Source: Anaerolineae bacterium (GTDB lineage Bacteria; Chloroflexota; Anaerolineae; JACIWR01). Taken from it: a DNA stretch of 43,874 nucleotides. A program made the position numbers and the translations under genes. Every line of letters begins with the position of its first letter. The stretch's first letter is position 1. The stretch is from positions 1 through 43,874 of the forward strand of contig JANLFX010000020.1 of assembly GCA_024653325.1 (NCBI GenBank), in the 5' to 3' direction. Below, one piece after another: positions 6,951-14,800 of this stretch. The notes under the pieces were generated by a model. That model saw only the letters and a list, made by a program, of their open reading frames with translations, made no database searches and was not told where the DNA came from.

Positions 6951-8918
6951 CTATGGTTGCCCGGTAGCGTCCGTGGAGCGGGTGAAATAGTAGCGAATGA
7001 TGTCGGCAGCGACGGGCACGGCAGACTCTGAGCCCTGCCCGCCTCCGTACACGAAAATCACAATCGCCATCTGTGGATCGTCCGTTGGAGCATAGGCGGT
7101 GAACCAGGCGTGCATAGTTTTGATCCGGCCCTTCTCGTCCAGGCAGTCCGGGTACTTATCACAGTATTCGGCAGTGCCTGTCTTGCCGGCGACAGACACC
7201 TCTCGCAGGTTAGCCCATTGGGCCGTGCCCCATTGAACGGCGGCTTCCATGCCCTGGCGAACGATGTCCAGGTTCTCCTGGGAGATAGGGAGCTGGCGGA
7301 TGACCTGCGGCTGGAAATCGCGTATCACCTTGCCGTCGGTGTCGGTCACCTGGTACACGATTTGGGGACGATAAAGGGTGCCGCCGTTGGCTATGGCTGC
7401 CGTGGCGTTGACTACTTGCAACGGAGTGACCAACATGTACCCCTGTCCGATGGTCATGTTGTAAGTATCCCCGGTGGTCCAGGTCTCGCTCCAATTCAAG
7501 CGTTTCCATTTGGCATCCGGCACCAGGCCAGTACTTTCCCCTGCCAGATCAATGCCTGTCAATTCGCCATAGCCGAAGTCGCGGGCGTACTTCACCAGCC
7601 GGTCCAGGCCCAGGCCCTGGAAGCTGTAGTACCCGCCGCCCACCTGATAGAAAAAGATGTCGCAGGATACGGCCAGAGCGGTTACAATGCTGAGGTCTCC
7701 GTGACCGTGACCAGACTCGTGAATCCAGCAATAGAATGGCTGGGCCAGTTTGGGATCGTCGGGAAAACGCTCATTCGGCAGCCACAAAGTGCCATCACAC
7801 CGGAGCTTGGTCCAACGATTGAGAACCCCTTCCTCCAACGCAGCGGCAGCAGGGACCAGCTTGAAAGTTGAACCGGGCGGGTACACGCCGGAGATAGCGT
7901 GGTTCAGAAGAGGGCGATTGGGATCGTTACTCAATCGCTGGTAATCCTCCAGGGAAATACCACCGGCGAACAGGTGGTTGTCGTAACTGGGCAGGCTGAC
8001 CATGGCCAGGATTTCCCCGGTTTTGGGGTTCATGACAATGGCCACAGCCGATTGTGAACCGAGGGCCTCCATCTGCTGGCGCAGAGCCTGGTCCACGTAT
8101 CGCTGCAAATCCAGGTCCAGGGTCAGGATCAGATTGTGGCCTGGGGTGGGTGGTTCAGGCTGACCGACGGTGCGCACTTCTCGCCCGGCCACGTCCACCT
8201 CGATGTATCTGCGCCCGCGCTGGCCGTGTAATTCGGATTCGAAGGACTGTTCCACCCCGGTAAGACCCACCCGATCGCGCTCCAGATCGTAGCCCTGTTC
8301 GCGGTAAAAGTCCTCTTTTCCCGCCGGAATATAACCGACATAGCCTAGGATGTGAGAAGTAAGTTCGCCGGTGAGATACTCACGGCTGGCGGACATCTCG
8401 ACCAGCACACCGGGCAGGTCCAGATGCTCTTCTTCGATAATCATCGCCGTCTCGCGGTCCACTCCGGTTTTGATGACCACCGGCGAGTAGGGAGCAACGT
8501 AGCGTACAGCATTCACTTTCTCTCGGATGCCCAGTGGTGGAGTAAAATCCCCCCTTTCGACCATGGCCCGGTTCACATCGGCGGTAACCGGCATATCCAG
8601 GAGCTCGGACAGGCGATTGAACACCGCTCGCTCCTCCTCCACGTCGTCAGGCAAATAGGCAGGGATAATGGTCACGGTAAAACTGGGGAGATTACGTACC
8701 AGAAGCTCACCGTTTCGGTCGTATATCACTCCGCGAGGGGCGTCGCTGGTCACTAGGCGGAAGCGCATCTGATCAGCAGCGCGGCGATAATACTCCCCAC
8801 GCACGACCTGCAATTGCCATAACCGCAGCGTGAACACGGCGAAGATTATAAGAATGACCGCTCTGAAGGCGATGAGTCGCCAGTTTGGAGTCGAAGCCCT
8901 TCTATCCAGCGGATTCAT
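6951..8918 (-). CDS. mrdA: Penicillin-binding protein 2 (peptidoglycan transpeptidase)
   Basis: A 655-residue class B PBP2, the elongasome transpeptidase. It has one N-terminal membrane anchor (about residues 15-37) and a PBP-dimer domain (PRGVIYDRNGELL, about 61-73). In the transpeptidase domain the active-site Ser350 lies in STFK (350-353), the SCD motif at 418-420 is the SxD form typical of PBP2, and KTG is at 579-581. I chose ATG 8918 because the anchor follows directly; 27 upstream codons encode nothing recognisable and overlap mreD. It is the last gene of mreB-mreC-mreD-mrdA, two bases after mreD, which supports co-translation and a role in lateral wall growth. The stop is TAG, showing TAG is an ordinary stop in this genome. 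About 25 bases separate it from the rnpB promoter. Confidence 0.95.
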   Translation of the reverse strand: MNPLDRRASTPNWRLIAFRAVILIIFAVFTLRLWQLQVVRGEYYRRAADQMRFRLVTSDAPRGVIYDRNGELLVRNLPSFTVTIIPAYLPDDVEEERAVFNRLSELLDMPVTADVNRAMVERGDFTPPLGIREKVNAVRYVAPYSPVVIKTGVDRETAMIIEEEHLDLPGVLVEMSASREYLTGELTSHILGYVGYIPAGKEDFYREQGYDLERDRVGLTGVEQSFESELHGQRGRRYIEVDVAGREVRTVGQPEPPTPGHNLILTLDLDLQRYVDQALRQQMEALGSQSAVAIVMNPKTGEILAMVSLPSYDNHLFAGGISLEDYQRLSNDPNRPLLNHAISGVYPPGSTFKLVPAAAALEEGVLNRWTKLRCDGTLWLPNERFPDDPKLAQPFYCWIHESGHGHGDLSIVTALAVSCDIFFYQVGGGYYSFQGLGLDRLVKYARDFGYGELTGIDLAGESTGLVPDAKWKRLNWSETWTTGDTYNMTIGQGYMLVTPLQVVNATAAIANGGTLYRPQIVYQVTDTDGKVIRDFQPQVIRQLPISQENLDIVRQGMEAAVQWGTAQWANLREVSVAGKTGTAEYCDKYPDCLDEKGRIKTMHAWFTAYAPTDDPQMAIVIFVYGGGQGSESAVPVAADIIRYYFTRSTDATGQP

Positions 8919-8919
8919 C

Positions 8920-9420
8920 TTACCAACGCATCTCCTCGCGTCCGGTCTTGCGGTGCAACCATTGTAGCGGCCAGAAGACCAGCGGCATGAACAGGGCATT
9001 CACCACCGCAGAAGGCACCGTGATGCGCGTCAGACTGTCCAGCCAAACCACCGGATGACCGGTGAGATCCAGGACAACCAGGATAACCAGATCGTAGACC
9101 AGGGTGGTGGTCAAGGCAACCACCAAGGGCAAAACGATGTGAGTGCGAAACACCGAACTCTCACCCAGGCCAGCAATAAAGCTGGCTGTTAAAAGGGCAA
9201 TGGTCATCATTCCAAAAGATACACCTGAAAGCAGGTCCAGGCATATTCCGCCGATGAAAGCCCACACCAGGCCCTCCTTAGTCCCGCGCAGCAGGCTCCA
9301 GGAGGCGATGACCATCAGCATCAGTTCTGGTTTCACACCCAAGATAATAACTCGGGGCACAGCGGTGGATTGAATCAAGGCGATGGTTATTAAGAGGGGA
9401 ATTGTAATGTACAGGCTGAT
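8920..9420 (-). CDS. mreD: Rod shape-determining protein MreD (non-canonical start)
   Basis: A small polytopic membrane protein of the elongasome with the MreD pattern IQSTAVPRVIILGVKPELML followed by four or five hydrophobic helices. The first standard start is TTG 9378, but this would cut through the first membrane helix. The same frame upstream (to a TAA at 9436-9438) encodes SLYITIPLLITIALIQS, which completes that helix as in other MreD proteins, and contains no ATG, GTG or TTG. GAGGTGG (9427-9433) is a good ribosome site, and the codon six bases after it is ATC (9418-9420). I therefore propose an AUC (or CUG, 9412-9414) start, giving about 166 residues; the conservative alternative is 8920-9378. 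It sits between mreC and mrdA. Confidence 0.8.
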   Translation of the reverse strand: MSLYITIPLLITIALIQSTAVPRVIILGVKPELMLMVIASWSLLRGTKEGLVWAFIGGICLDLLSGVSFGMMTIALLTASFIAGLGESSVFRTHIVLPLVVALTTTLVYDLVILVVLDLTGHPVVWLDSLTRITVPSAVVNALFMPLVFWPLQWLHRKTGREEMRW

Positions 9421-9469
9421 GATATTCCACCTCGCTTACTGATAACGTAGGACAGGATGCCATCCCGTT

Positions 9470-10333
9470 CTACGGTTCGACTGTTGTCTCAACCTCTGGC
9501 GTTTCTATCTGTAGAGGTTGGAAATTGGTGATGATCAGTACAATTTCCAGACTATCAAAGTCCACTGTAGGACGAACAATCGCTTGCTGGAACATCTCAA
9601 TGTCTCGCTGATATACTTCCACCACCTGACCGATAATCAAACCTTTAGGAAAATGGTTCCCCATGCCGGAAGTGAGCACAATGTCACCCTTATGCACAGC
9701 GTCTTTCTGGGGAATCAGGTCCATCAGCAAATTTCCGCCGACCTGGCCGCGTACTGTGCCCGTAGCCCGCGTGGTCTGAATAAGTGCACTGACTGAGCTG
9801 GAAGGATCAATGATGAGCAGGACCTTGGACCAGTTAGGGCCCGTTTCTGAGACGCGCCCCACGAGCCCTCGGTCGGTGACCACCGGCATGCCGCGAGCGA
9901 TGCCTTGCTCGCTGCCCACGTCAATGATCAAATAGCTTTGGAAGTTGCTGGGGCCGCGTCCGACCACGCGCGCTCTGACCTCGGCCCCTTTGTAATCGTA
10001 GTCCGGGTTGACCTGGGTGAAATTGAGCAGGGCGCGCAATATCTCGTTCTCCGCCTGTTTCTCAGCCAGGCGCACGTTTTCAATGGTCAAACGCGCGTTT
10101 TCGGTCTCCAGTTCCTCATTGCGCTGGCGCAGTTCACTTAAGTCCCGCGCTGCCTGTGACAGATCGCTGAGGCTGGTGGTGATGGTGGCGAGGCGTGACT
10201 GCAGGGGAATGGTCAGACGGAGCACCAAGCTTTTGAGGGATTCCAGTTGTCCTGTTTCGTTTAAGACCATCCCGACGATGGTCAGAGCAATAAGCACGAG
10301 CAGGGACAGGGACCTGGCTGGCAGTCGTTTCAC
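9470..10333 (-). CDS. mreC: Rod shape-determining protein MreC
   Basis: A 287-residue bitopic protein that links MreB to the periplasmic or external wall-synthesis machinery. It has an N-terminal membrane helix (about residues 7-24) and a coiled coil (about 55-98, ELRQRNEELETENARLTIEN). A beta-barrel domain follows, with the family motifs FQSYLIIDVGSEQGIARGMPV and GLVGRV at about 125-160. The GTG start at 10331-10333 is supported by GAGGAG nine bases upstream. It lies about 50 bases after mreB in the same operon. The length is typical and no lesion is visible. Confidence 0.95.
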   Translation of the reverse strand: MKRLPARSLSLLVLIALTIVGMVLNETGQLESLKSLVLRLTIPLQSRLATITTSLSDLSQAARDLSELRQRNEELETENARLTIENVRLAEKQAENEILRALLNFTQVNPDYDYKGAEVRARVVGRGPSNFQSYLIIDVGSEQGIARGMPVVTDRGLVGRVSETGPNWSKVLLIIDPSSSVSALIQTTRATGTVRGQVGGNLLMDLIPQKDAVHKGDIVLTSGMGNHFPKGLIIGQVVEVYQRDIEMFQQAIVRPTVDFDSLEIVLIITNFQPLQIETPEVETTVEP

Positions 10334-10386
10334 CGATCTTCACTCCTCGGTTCGACAGGAACCGGCTTCCCGTTCCTGAACCAGCA

Positions 10387-11448
10387 TTAGCGCCGGGTCC
10401 CGCTGCGTTGAGTGGTGGCCAATACCTTGCTCAGGGTATCAAGGTTTTCCAATACTTTGCCGGCGCCTTTAGCCACGCAGGCCATTGGGTCTTCGGCCAC
10501 CTGAACGCGCATTTTAGTTTCATCGGACAAGCGCTCGGCGATTCCTTGTAGAAGAGCTCCCCCACCGATCAAATAGATGCCCGATTCCATCAGATCGGCG
10601 ACCAGCTCTGGTGGAGTTTCGTCCAATGCGCTTTTCACTGTGTCCACGATAATGGATACCGACCCGGACAAGGCCTCGCGGATCTCGATACTACTCACTT
10701 CAATGGCTTCCGGCAAGCCGGTGATCAGGTTGCGCCCGCGCAGAGTCATGGTCTTTTCCTCAGGCAGGGGATAGGCCGAACCGATGGTCATTTTCACTTT
10801 CTCGGCCATCCGCTCACCGACGAGCAGGTTGTATTTCTGGCGGGCATAGTTGATGATATCCTCGTCCATCTCGTCGCCGGCAATACGGATGGAACGGCTG
10901 ACAACGATGCCACCCAGGGAGAACACGGCCACCTCAGTAGTGCCCCCACCGATGTCCACCACCATGCTGCCCACTGCTTCGGTGATGGGCAGGCCGGCTC
11001 CCAGGGCTCCGGCAATGGGCTCCTCGATAAGGTAAGCTTCCCGTGCACCGGCAGAAATGGTGGCGTCGTAGACCGCTCGCTTTTCTACCTCGGTCACGCC
11101 GCTGGGGATGCCCACCACCACGCGCGGCCTGGGCACGGACAGGAGCAGGCGGTCATGGGCCTTGCCGATGAAATAATGCAGCATCTGCTCGGTAATGTCG
11201 AACTCCGAGATCACACCGTCGCGCAGGGGACGGATAGCCACGATATTGACTGGAGTGCGTCCCACCATCTCCTTCGCTTCACTGCCGATGGCCAGCACCC
11301 GTCTGTTCTTTTTGTCAATTGCCACCCAGGAAGGTTCGTTGATGATGATACCCTTGTTACGCACACATACCAGTGTGTTTGCAGTCCCTAAGTCAATGCC
11401 AATGTCCAGAGAAAACAGGCCGAGGAACGCATTAAACGGGTTAAACAC
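10387..11448 (-). CDS. mreB: Rod shape-determining protein MreB
   Basis: A 353-residue actin-like ATPase that forms membrane-associated filaments guiding lateral wall synthesis. The phosphate-1 loop reads DIGIDLGTANTLVCV at the N-terminus. IEEPIAGALGAG and VVDIGGGTTEVAVF (phosphate 2) lie at mid-length, and the adenosine motif GIYLIGGGALLQGI at about 295. GTG 11448 is the likely start: GGAGG precedes it by nine bases and the protein then begins close to the usual MreB N-terminus. A TTG at 11466 is possible but lies within that ribosome site. First gene of mreB-mreC-mreD-mrdA, with a promoter at 11513-11540. Confidence 0.95.
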   Translation of the reverse strand: MFNPFNAFLGLFSLDIGIDLGTANTLVCVRNKGIIINEPSWVAIDKKNRRVLAIGSEAKEMVGRTPVNIVAIRPLRDGVISEFDITEQMLHYFIGKAHDRLLLSVPRPRVVVGIPSGVTEVEKRAVYDATISAGAREAYLIEEPIAGALGAGLPITEAVGSMVVDIGGGTTEVAVFSLGGIVVSRSIRIAGDEMDEDIINYARQKYNLLVGERMAEKVKMTIGSAYPLPEEKTMTLRGRNLITGLPEAIEVSSIEIREALSGSVSIIVDTVKSALDETPPELVADLMESGIYLIGGGALLQGIAERLSDETKMRVQVAEDPMACVAKGAGKVLENLDTLSKVLATTQRSGTRR

Positions 11449-11512
11449 GTAGTTTCGCCTCCACAAATCATCTTATGCGCTCAGAGACAATGCCGGGAGC
11501 GCACTCTGCGCA

Positions 11513-11540
11513 ATTATACCACAAAACGCGCAAACGACAA
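11513..11540 (-). promoter_or_regulatory. Promoter of the mreBCD-mrdA operon
   Basis: On the minus strand TTGTCG (11535-11540) and a perfect TATAAT (11513-11518) are separated by 16 bases. The predicted start near 11506 leaves a leader of about 58 bases before the mreB GTG. Confidence 0.7.
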
Positions 11541-11614
11541 GCCCAGGCTGTTTCTTCTCTCCCGCAGGTTGAGGTCCATGCTCAACCACTGCACAAGCTC
11601 TTATCACAACCAAC

Positions 11615-11643
11615 GTGACAATTGCCTAAGAATGTTGTATAAT
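11615..11643 (+). promoter_or_regulatory. Promoter of the LysM gene
   Basis: GTGACA (11615-11620) and TATAAT (11638-11643) are exactly 17 bases apart. The start of transcription near 11650 is about 57 bases before the LysM ATG at 11707. It is divergent from the mre promoter about 75 bases away. Confidence 0.75.
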
Positions 11644-11706
11644 TAAATTCAGCATCGCGATGCTTTTGCCCGCACGGTCCCCGCATGTGGAAAGGAGGTG
11701 TTTGCT

Positions 11707-12102
11707 ATGAAACGAATCGCTCTGGTTGTGAGCCTCGTTTTACTGTTGACTGTCACCATTATGGTTCCTGCCAATGCCGCGCCTCCAAAATCTGGCCCCG
11801 TTTACCATCGTGTCAGATGGGGAGAGAACCTGACCCGAATTGCCTGGCGCTATGGCACTACAGTCTGGTCCATCGTCCAGCTCAATGGTCTCGCCGACCC
11901 AAACCGTATCTACGCTGGCCAAATATTGCTCATCTACCCCGGTACAGGCCCCTCTTACAACGTTTACGTAGTGCGTTGGGGCGACACGCTAACCTCCATC
12001 GCCTGGCGATTTGGCACCAATCCGTGGGCCATTGCTCAAGCCAATGGCATCTACAACTTGAACCTTATTTACGCTGGACAGCGTTTAATCATCCCCAATT
12101 AG
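11707..12102 (+). CDS. Secreted protein with two LysM domains
   Basis: A 131-residue exported protein. A Sec signal peptide covers about residues 1-24 (basic MKR, hydrophobic core, PANA-A cleavage-like end). Two LysM motifs follow (YHRVRWGENLTRIAWRYG... from about 34 and YVVRWGDTLTSIAWRFG... from about 84), each ending in the usual (Q/R)xLxIP strand. LysM binds the N-acetylglucosamine backbone of peptidoglycan, so this protein probably coats the wall; no catalytic domain is present. AAGGAGGTG immediately upstream fixes ATG 11707. It is transcribed alone, with a promoter at 11615-11643 and a terminator at 12143-12186, next to but divergent from the cell-shape operon. Confidence 0.88.
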   Translation: MKRIALVVSLVLLLTVTIMVPANAAPPKSGPVYHRVRWGENLTRIAWRYGTTVWSIVQLNGLADPNRIYAGQILLIYPGTGPSYNVYVVRWGDTLTSIAWRFGTNPWAIAQANGIYNLNLIYAGQRLIIPN

Positions 12103-12142
12103 CCGTGCCAGGCGTGGCACCGCGATGCGAGTTCACTTGAAG

Positions 12143-12186
12143 GGGCAGCGCTGCTATGGAGCTATCGGCGCTGCCCATTCGCTTTT
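12143..12186 (+). terminator. Intrinsic terminator after the LysM gene
   Basis: GGGCAGCGC (12143-12151) pairs with GCGCTGCCC (12168-12176) and is followed by a T-run at 12182-12186, 40 bases after the LysM stop codon. Confidence 0.65.
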
Positions 12187-12270
12187 TCCCCGACCGCCGC
12201 TTCAGCACGGGCGCTGGCTACGTCGCTCCTTAGGGTGAGCGTTGCTTTACATTTTTCACAATCCGGCGAA

Positions 12271-12302
12271 GAAAAAACAGGCGGGCATTGTACCCGCCTG
12301 TT
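12271..12302 (-). terminator. Intrinsic terminator after the HEAT-repeat gene
   Basis: Minus-strand stem AACAGGCGGG/CCCGCCTGTT (12276-12285 with 12293-12302) runs into a string of six or seven U residues (12272-12277). This is a classic rho-independent terminator 22 bases after the HEAT gene's stop. Confidence 0.85.
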
Positions 12303-12323
12303 CAGCTCACGACCCTTCAAGGA

Positions 12324-13271
12324 TCAATCTTCATCCTCAAACTGTTCAAAGTCTTCGTCCGCGAAATCTTCTTCCAAACCCTCGTCCATGAAATCCTCTT
12401 CGAATTCCTCATCTTCCAGCAATGTTTCGTCCATCAAGCCACTAAAAAGATACCACTCCTCCAAAGCGTCCTCAGCGACCTCGCGGACCTCTTCATCCTC
12501 ACCCATGATGGTTAACTCATCCAGCCGTTCGAAAGCCCCCTCCCATCCCGTCTGTCCTAAAGCCCAGATGGCTTCCAGTTTAACATCGCGATCCTCAGAA
12601 TAAGTGAGCCGCCACAACTGCTTACCAGCCTCATCCAATCCCATTTCACCGGCAGCCCGGATAGCTTCCATCTGCAATTCCTTCTGGGGACTGTCAAGTT
12701 CATTGAGAATAATGTCTGTCCAGCGATCATTGCCACTGCGTCCCATGGCAAAGATAGCACTCATTTTCATTTTTGGGTCGGGGTGAGCATAGGCTTCCTC
12801 GATGATTGAAAATACCCGGTCGTTGGTATGGAAGCCAAGAGCTTCTACAGCGTAGCGTCGCTCATCCAACGACCTGGCCTGATCATAGTAAACGCTGAAC
12901 AGGAAATCCCTTACCCGGAAAAAATCCTCCTGGGGCAATTCGTCTTCGCGCATTATGCTTTCCATCTCGCCCCAGTCAAAATCGTAATCAGCCATATCCC
13001 CCTCATAGATAAACCGGCCGAGGGTGATGATCGCTTTACAACGCACACCCAGATCAGGGTCGTGCTCCGCTTTATCTATGAGAACATCAACGAGATCGCG
13101 ATCGGGATAGTCCCATAAATTCTCCACCGCCAGGGCCCGCACTTCTGCATCCTCATCGTCGAGATACTTCAGCAATACGGGCAGATAGTCGGTGGTAAGA
13201 TCTCCCGCACCTACCACGTCTTTCAGGAATGTTATTTTTTCCTGTTTGGTTAGACCCCCTTTTCTGACCAT
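12324..13271 (-). CDS. HEAT-repeat protein with acidic tail
   Basis: A 315-residue cytoplasmic protein of about six or seven HEAT repeats, an alpha-solenoid protein-binding scaffold. Repeats are seen at EDAEVRALAVENLWDYP, DLGVRCKAIITLGRF, DERRYAVEALGF, PKMKMSAIFAMGRSG, KELQMEAIRAAGEMG, RDVKLEAIWALGQTG and EEVREVAEDALEEW. The last about 35 residues are almost all Glu, Asp and Phe, a disordered acidic tail. GAGGAGG upstream supports ATG 13271. It has its own terminator and no operon partner. The repeats resemble the PBS-lyase HEAT family, but no phycobiliprotein context exists; the partner is unknown. Confidence 0.85.
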   Translation of the reverse strand: MVRKGGLTKQEKITFLKDVVGAGDLTTDYLPVLLKYLDDEDAEVRALAVENLWDYPDRDLVDVLIDKAEHDPDLGVRCKAIITLGRFIYEGDMADYDFDWGEMESIMREDELPQEDFFRVRDFLFSVYYDQARSLDERRYAVEALGFHTNDRVFSIIEEAYAHPDPKMKMSAIFAMGRSGNDRWTDIILNELDSPQKELQMEAIRAAGEMGLDEAGKQLWRLTYSEDRDVKLEAIWALGQTGWEGAFERLDELTIMGEDEEVREVAEDALEEWYLFSGLMDETLLEDEEFEEDFMDEGLEEDFADEDFEQFEDED

Positions 13272-13578
13272 GGATAACCTCCTCCCCCCGCCTTATTTCA
13301 ACTAGGTTGTATAGATTGTACCACACTTTTGTGTTTTTGACCAGACCTTTTTAGGCTTTCTCCTGCAATTTTAAGGCAAAAGTAGCTCCGCTACAAAAAA
13401 GGCTCACGACAAGGCGCAAAGAGCGGATGGAGCTTATAGAGAAAACCTTGGCGTGCTTTGCGTCTTGGCGTGAAATTTCCGGCTTTTTGTAGGGGGCTCA
13501 AAAGTTGATTCATGGGCGACGCACTTGGATGAACAACTCATCCCAGGTTGTCATCCAGGCTACTGCTGTTCATGTTAG
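13272..13578. other. Non-coding, repeat-rich intergenic stretch
   Basis: No convincing gene. It contains inverted GTAGC/GCTAC segments flanked by A/T runs at about 13382-13400 and 13490-13500, and a 9-mer-like tandem pattern (CTTGGCGTG, CTTTGCGT, CTTGGCGTG) at about 13448-13474. It leads into the hairpin element at 13579. Confidence 0.5.
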
Positions 13579-13652
13579 ACATTGGCGTCCTTGTTCGTAG
13601 TAGCGGCTTCAGCCGTCCAAGAGAGCAAAGAGTGGCTGAAGCTGCTACTACG
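13579..13652. repeat. REP-like hairpin element, copy 2
   Basis: Inverted second copy of the element at 6301-6375. It carries ACATTGGC, then TTCGTAGTAGCGGCTTCAGCC, a short CCAAGAGAGC-containing spacer and the complementary arm ending GCTGCTACTACG. Confidence 0.7.
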
Positions 13653-13739
13653 CCCCCCACATCTCGCGCCCTCCCCGTCGCTAATCCCAAGATGTGGACG
13701 CCTCGAAATTCGCCAGACTCCAGATTCGTGTTTACCAGT

Positions 13740-14312
13740 TTACTTCGCTCCAAAGCGGCGGCGAGCCTCCTCAGCGAAAATATCGGCCGTGTGCCGGTCA
13801 ATGTTGCACAGGTTGACCTCTTTCACGCTGCTTTCTGGATACATGGTCAGGAATTCTTGTACGGTGGACAACATTACTTCGGCGCACAGCGGTTTGGGGA
13901 AGCCGAAGATCCCTGAGGAGATGCCAGGCATGGACACGCTGCGCAAACCGTGCTCGGCAGCCAGTAAAAGGGCACTGCGCACAGCACTGGCCAGTAATGC
14001 AGGCTCGTCACCGCGCTCCCGCCACACCGGTCCCACAGCGTGGATAACGTAGCGACAGGGCAAATTCCCCGCCCCGGTGATGGCTGCCGTGCCAGTACGC
14101 ACCGGACCATGTTCCCGAACCCAACGGTTGCTCTCCTCCTGAATGCTATAACCTCCCCGGCGCACAATTGCGCCGGCCACGCCACCACCGTGGGCCAGGT
14201 ATTCATTGGCCGCATTGACAATGGCGTCCACCTGTTCGTCAGTCAGATCACCGCGCACCACGCGGATGATCTGACCAGCCTCGGTCTGATGTTCAAACAA
14301 AACCTCTCTCAA
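13740..14312 (-). CDS. Macro-domain ADP-ribose hydrolase
   Basis: A 190-residue macro-domain protein of the MacroD/YmdB type, which hydrolyses O-acetyl-ADP-ribose or removes ADP-ribose from proteins. Key features are VVRGDLTDEQVDAIVNAANEY near the N-terminus (ADP-ribose-binding Asp and catalytic-loop Asn), the GGGVAGAI loop, and PGISSGIFGFPK for diphosphate binding. I chose TTG 14312 because AGGAGG lies six bases upstream and family homology starts there; the 28 open codons upstream look random. It stands alone between repeat DNA and the ferredoxin promoter. Assignment is firm, substrate unproven. Confidence 0.88.
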   Translation of the reverse strand: MREVLFEHQTEAGQIIRVVRGDLTDEQVDAIVNAANEYLAHGGGVAGAIVRRGGYSIQEESNRWVREHGPVRTGTAAITGAGNLPCRYVIHAVGPVWRERGDEPALLASAVRSALLLAAEHGLRSVSMPGISSGIFGFPKPLCAEVMLSTVQEFLTMYPESSVKEVNLCNIDRHTADIFAEEARRRFGAK

Positions 14313-14440
14313 AGCAAACCTCCTCCCGCAAAGCCTGGCGGAATGGAAACCCCAGTAAGGGCATTGACAAGGCAGCCAATCTTGTTTACAATACAATTGC
14401 CGATACCAGGGCTCGCACTATGCAAGCGCCCGCACGGTAC

Positions 14441-14469
14441 TTGACAGTTCACAGAATTTGTGTTATACT
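14441..14469 (+). promoter_or_regulatory. Promoter of the ferredoxin-oxidoreductase operon
   Basis: Perfect TTGACA (14441-14446), 17-base spacer and TATACT (14464-14469). Transcription should begin near 14476-14478, at the edge of the palindrome at 14478-14494. Confidence 0.85.
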
Positions 14470-14477
14470 ATCTCATA

Positions 14478-14494
14478 ATACCCCCAGGGGGTAT
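14478..14494. promoter_or_regulatory. CsoR/CstR-like operator palindrome
   Basis: ATACCCCCAGGGGGTAT is a perfect 8-bp inverted repeat around one A, placed over the transcription start. Its form (ATA, G/C tract, mirrored) resembles operators of the CsoR/RcnR/FrmR repressor family, which sense copper, nickel, formaldehyde or, in CstR, persulfides. The regulator is not in the window. Confidence 0.6.
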
Positions 14495-14530
14495 CTGACA
14501 TTGCACGAATCGCCCATAAGCGAGGGCATC

Positions 14531-14752
14531 ATGCCCGTCTATGAAACCATCAAAACACAGGCGATAGCCATTCCCAAAATTGCCGACTCTGATTGTCTGC
14601 TATGCCCCAAATGCCGGGCGCGGGCGGTGTGCAGAAGCAAGGCTATCATCCGGCTTGATCCCGATGAAGCGCCGTTCATTGACGCCAGCCGGTGTTACGG
14701 ATGCCAGGTGTGCATTCCGGCTTGCCCGGCGGGAGCGATTGTGAGCAGTTAA
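14531..14752 (+). CDS. Small 8-cysteine ferredoxin-like protein
   Basis: A 73-residue protein with two cysteine quartets. Residues 22, 25, 28 and 34 form an atypical CxxCxxCx5C. Residues 55, 58, 61 and 65 form the standard CxxCxxCxxxCP of a [4Fe-4S] cluster (CYGCQVCIPACPAGAI). One regular cluster is certain by family rules; the first set could hold a second cluster or zinc. ATG 14531 is the first start after the operator and promoter; the open frame upstream runs through the promoter and is not coding. It is followed 48 bases later by a dithiol oxidoreductase in the same operon, suggesting a redox relay controlled by the CsoR/CstR-like operator. Confidence 0.8.
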   Translation: MPVYETIKTQAIAIPKIADSDCLLCPKCRARAVCRSKAIIRLDPDEAPFIDASRCYGCQVCIPACPAGAIVSS

Positions 14753-14800
14753 GAAACCTACCATGATGAGTGAGGTTAGACGGAAAGGAGAAAATAAAAC

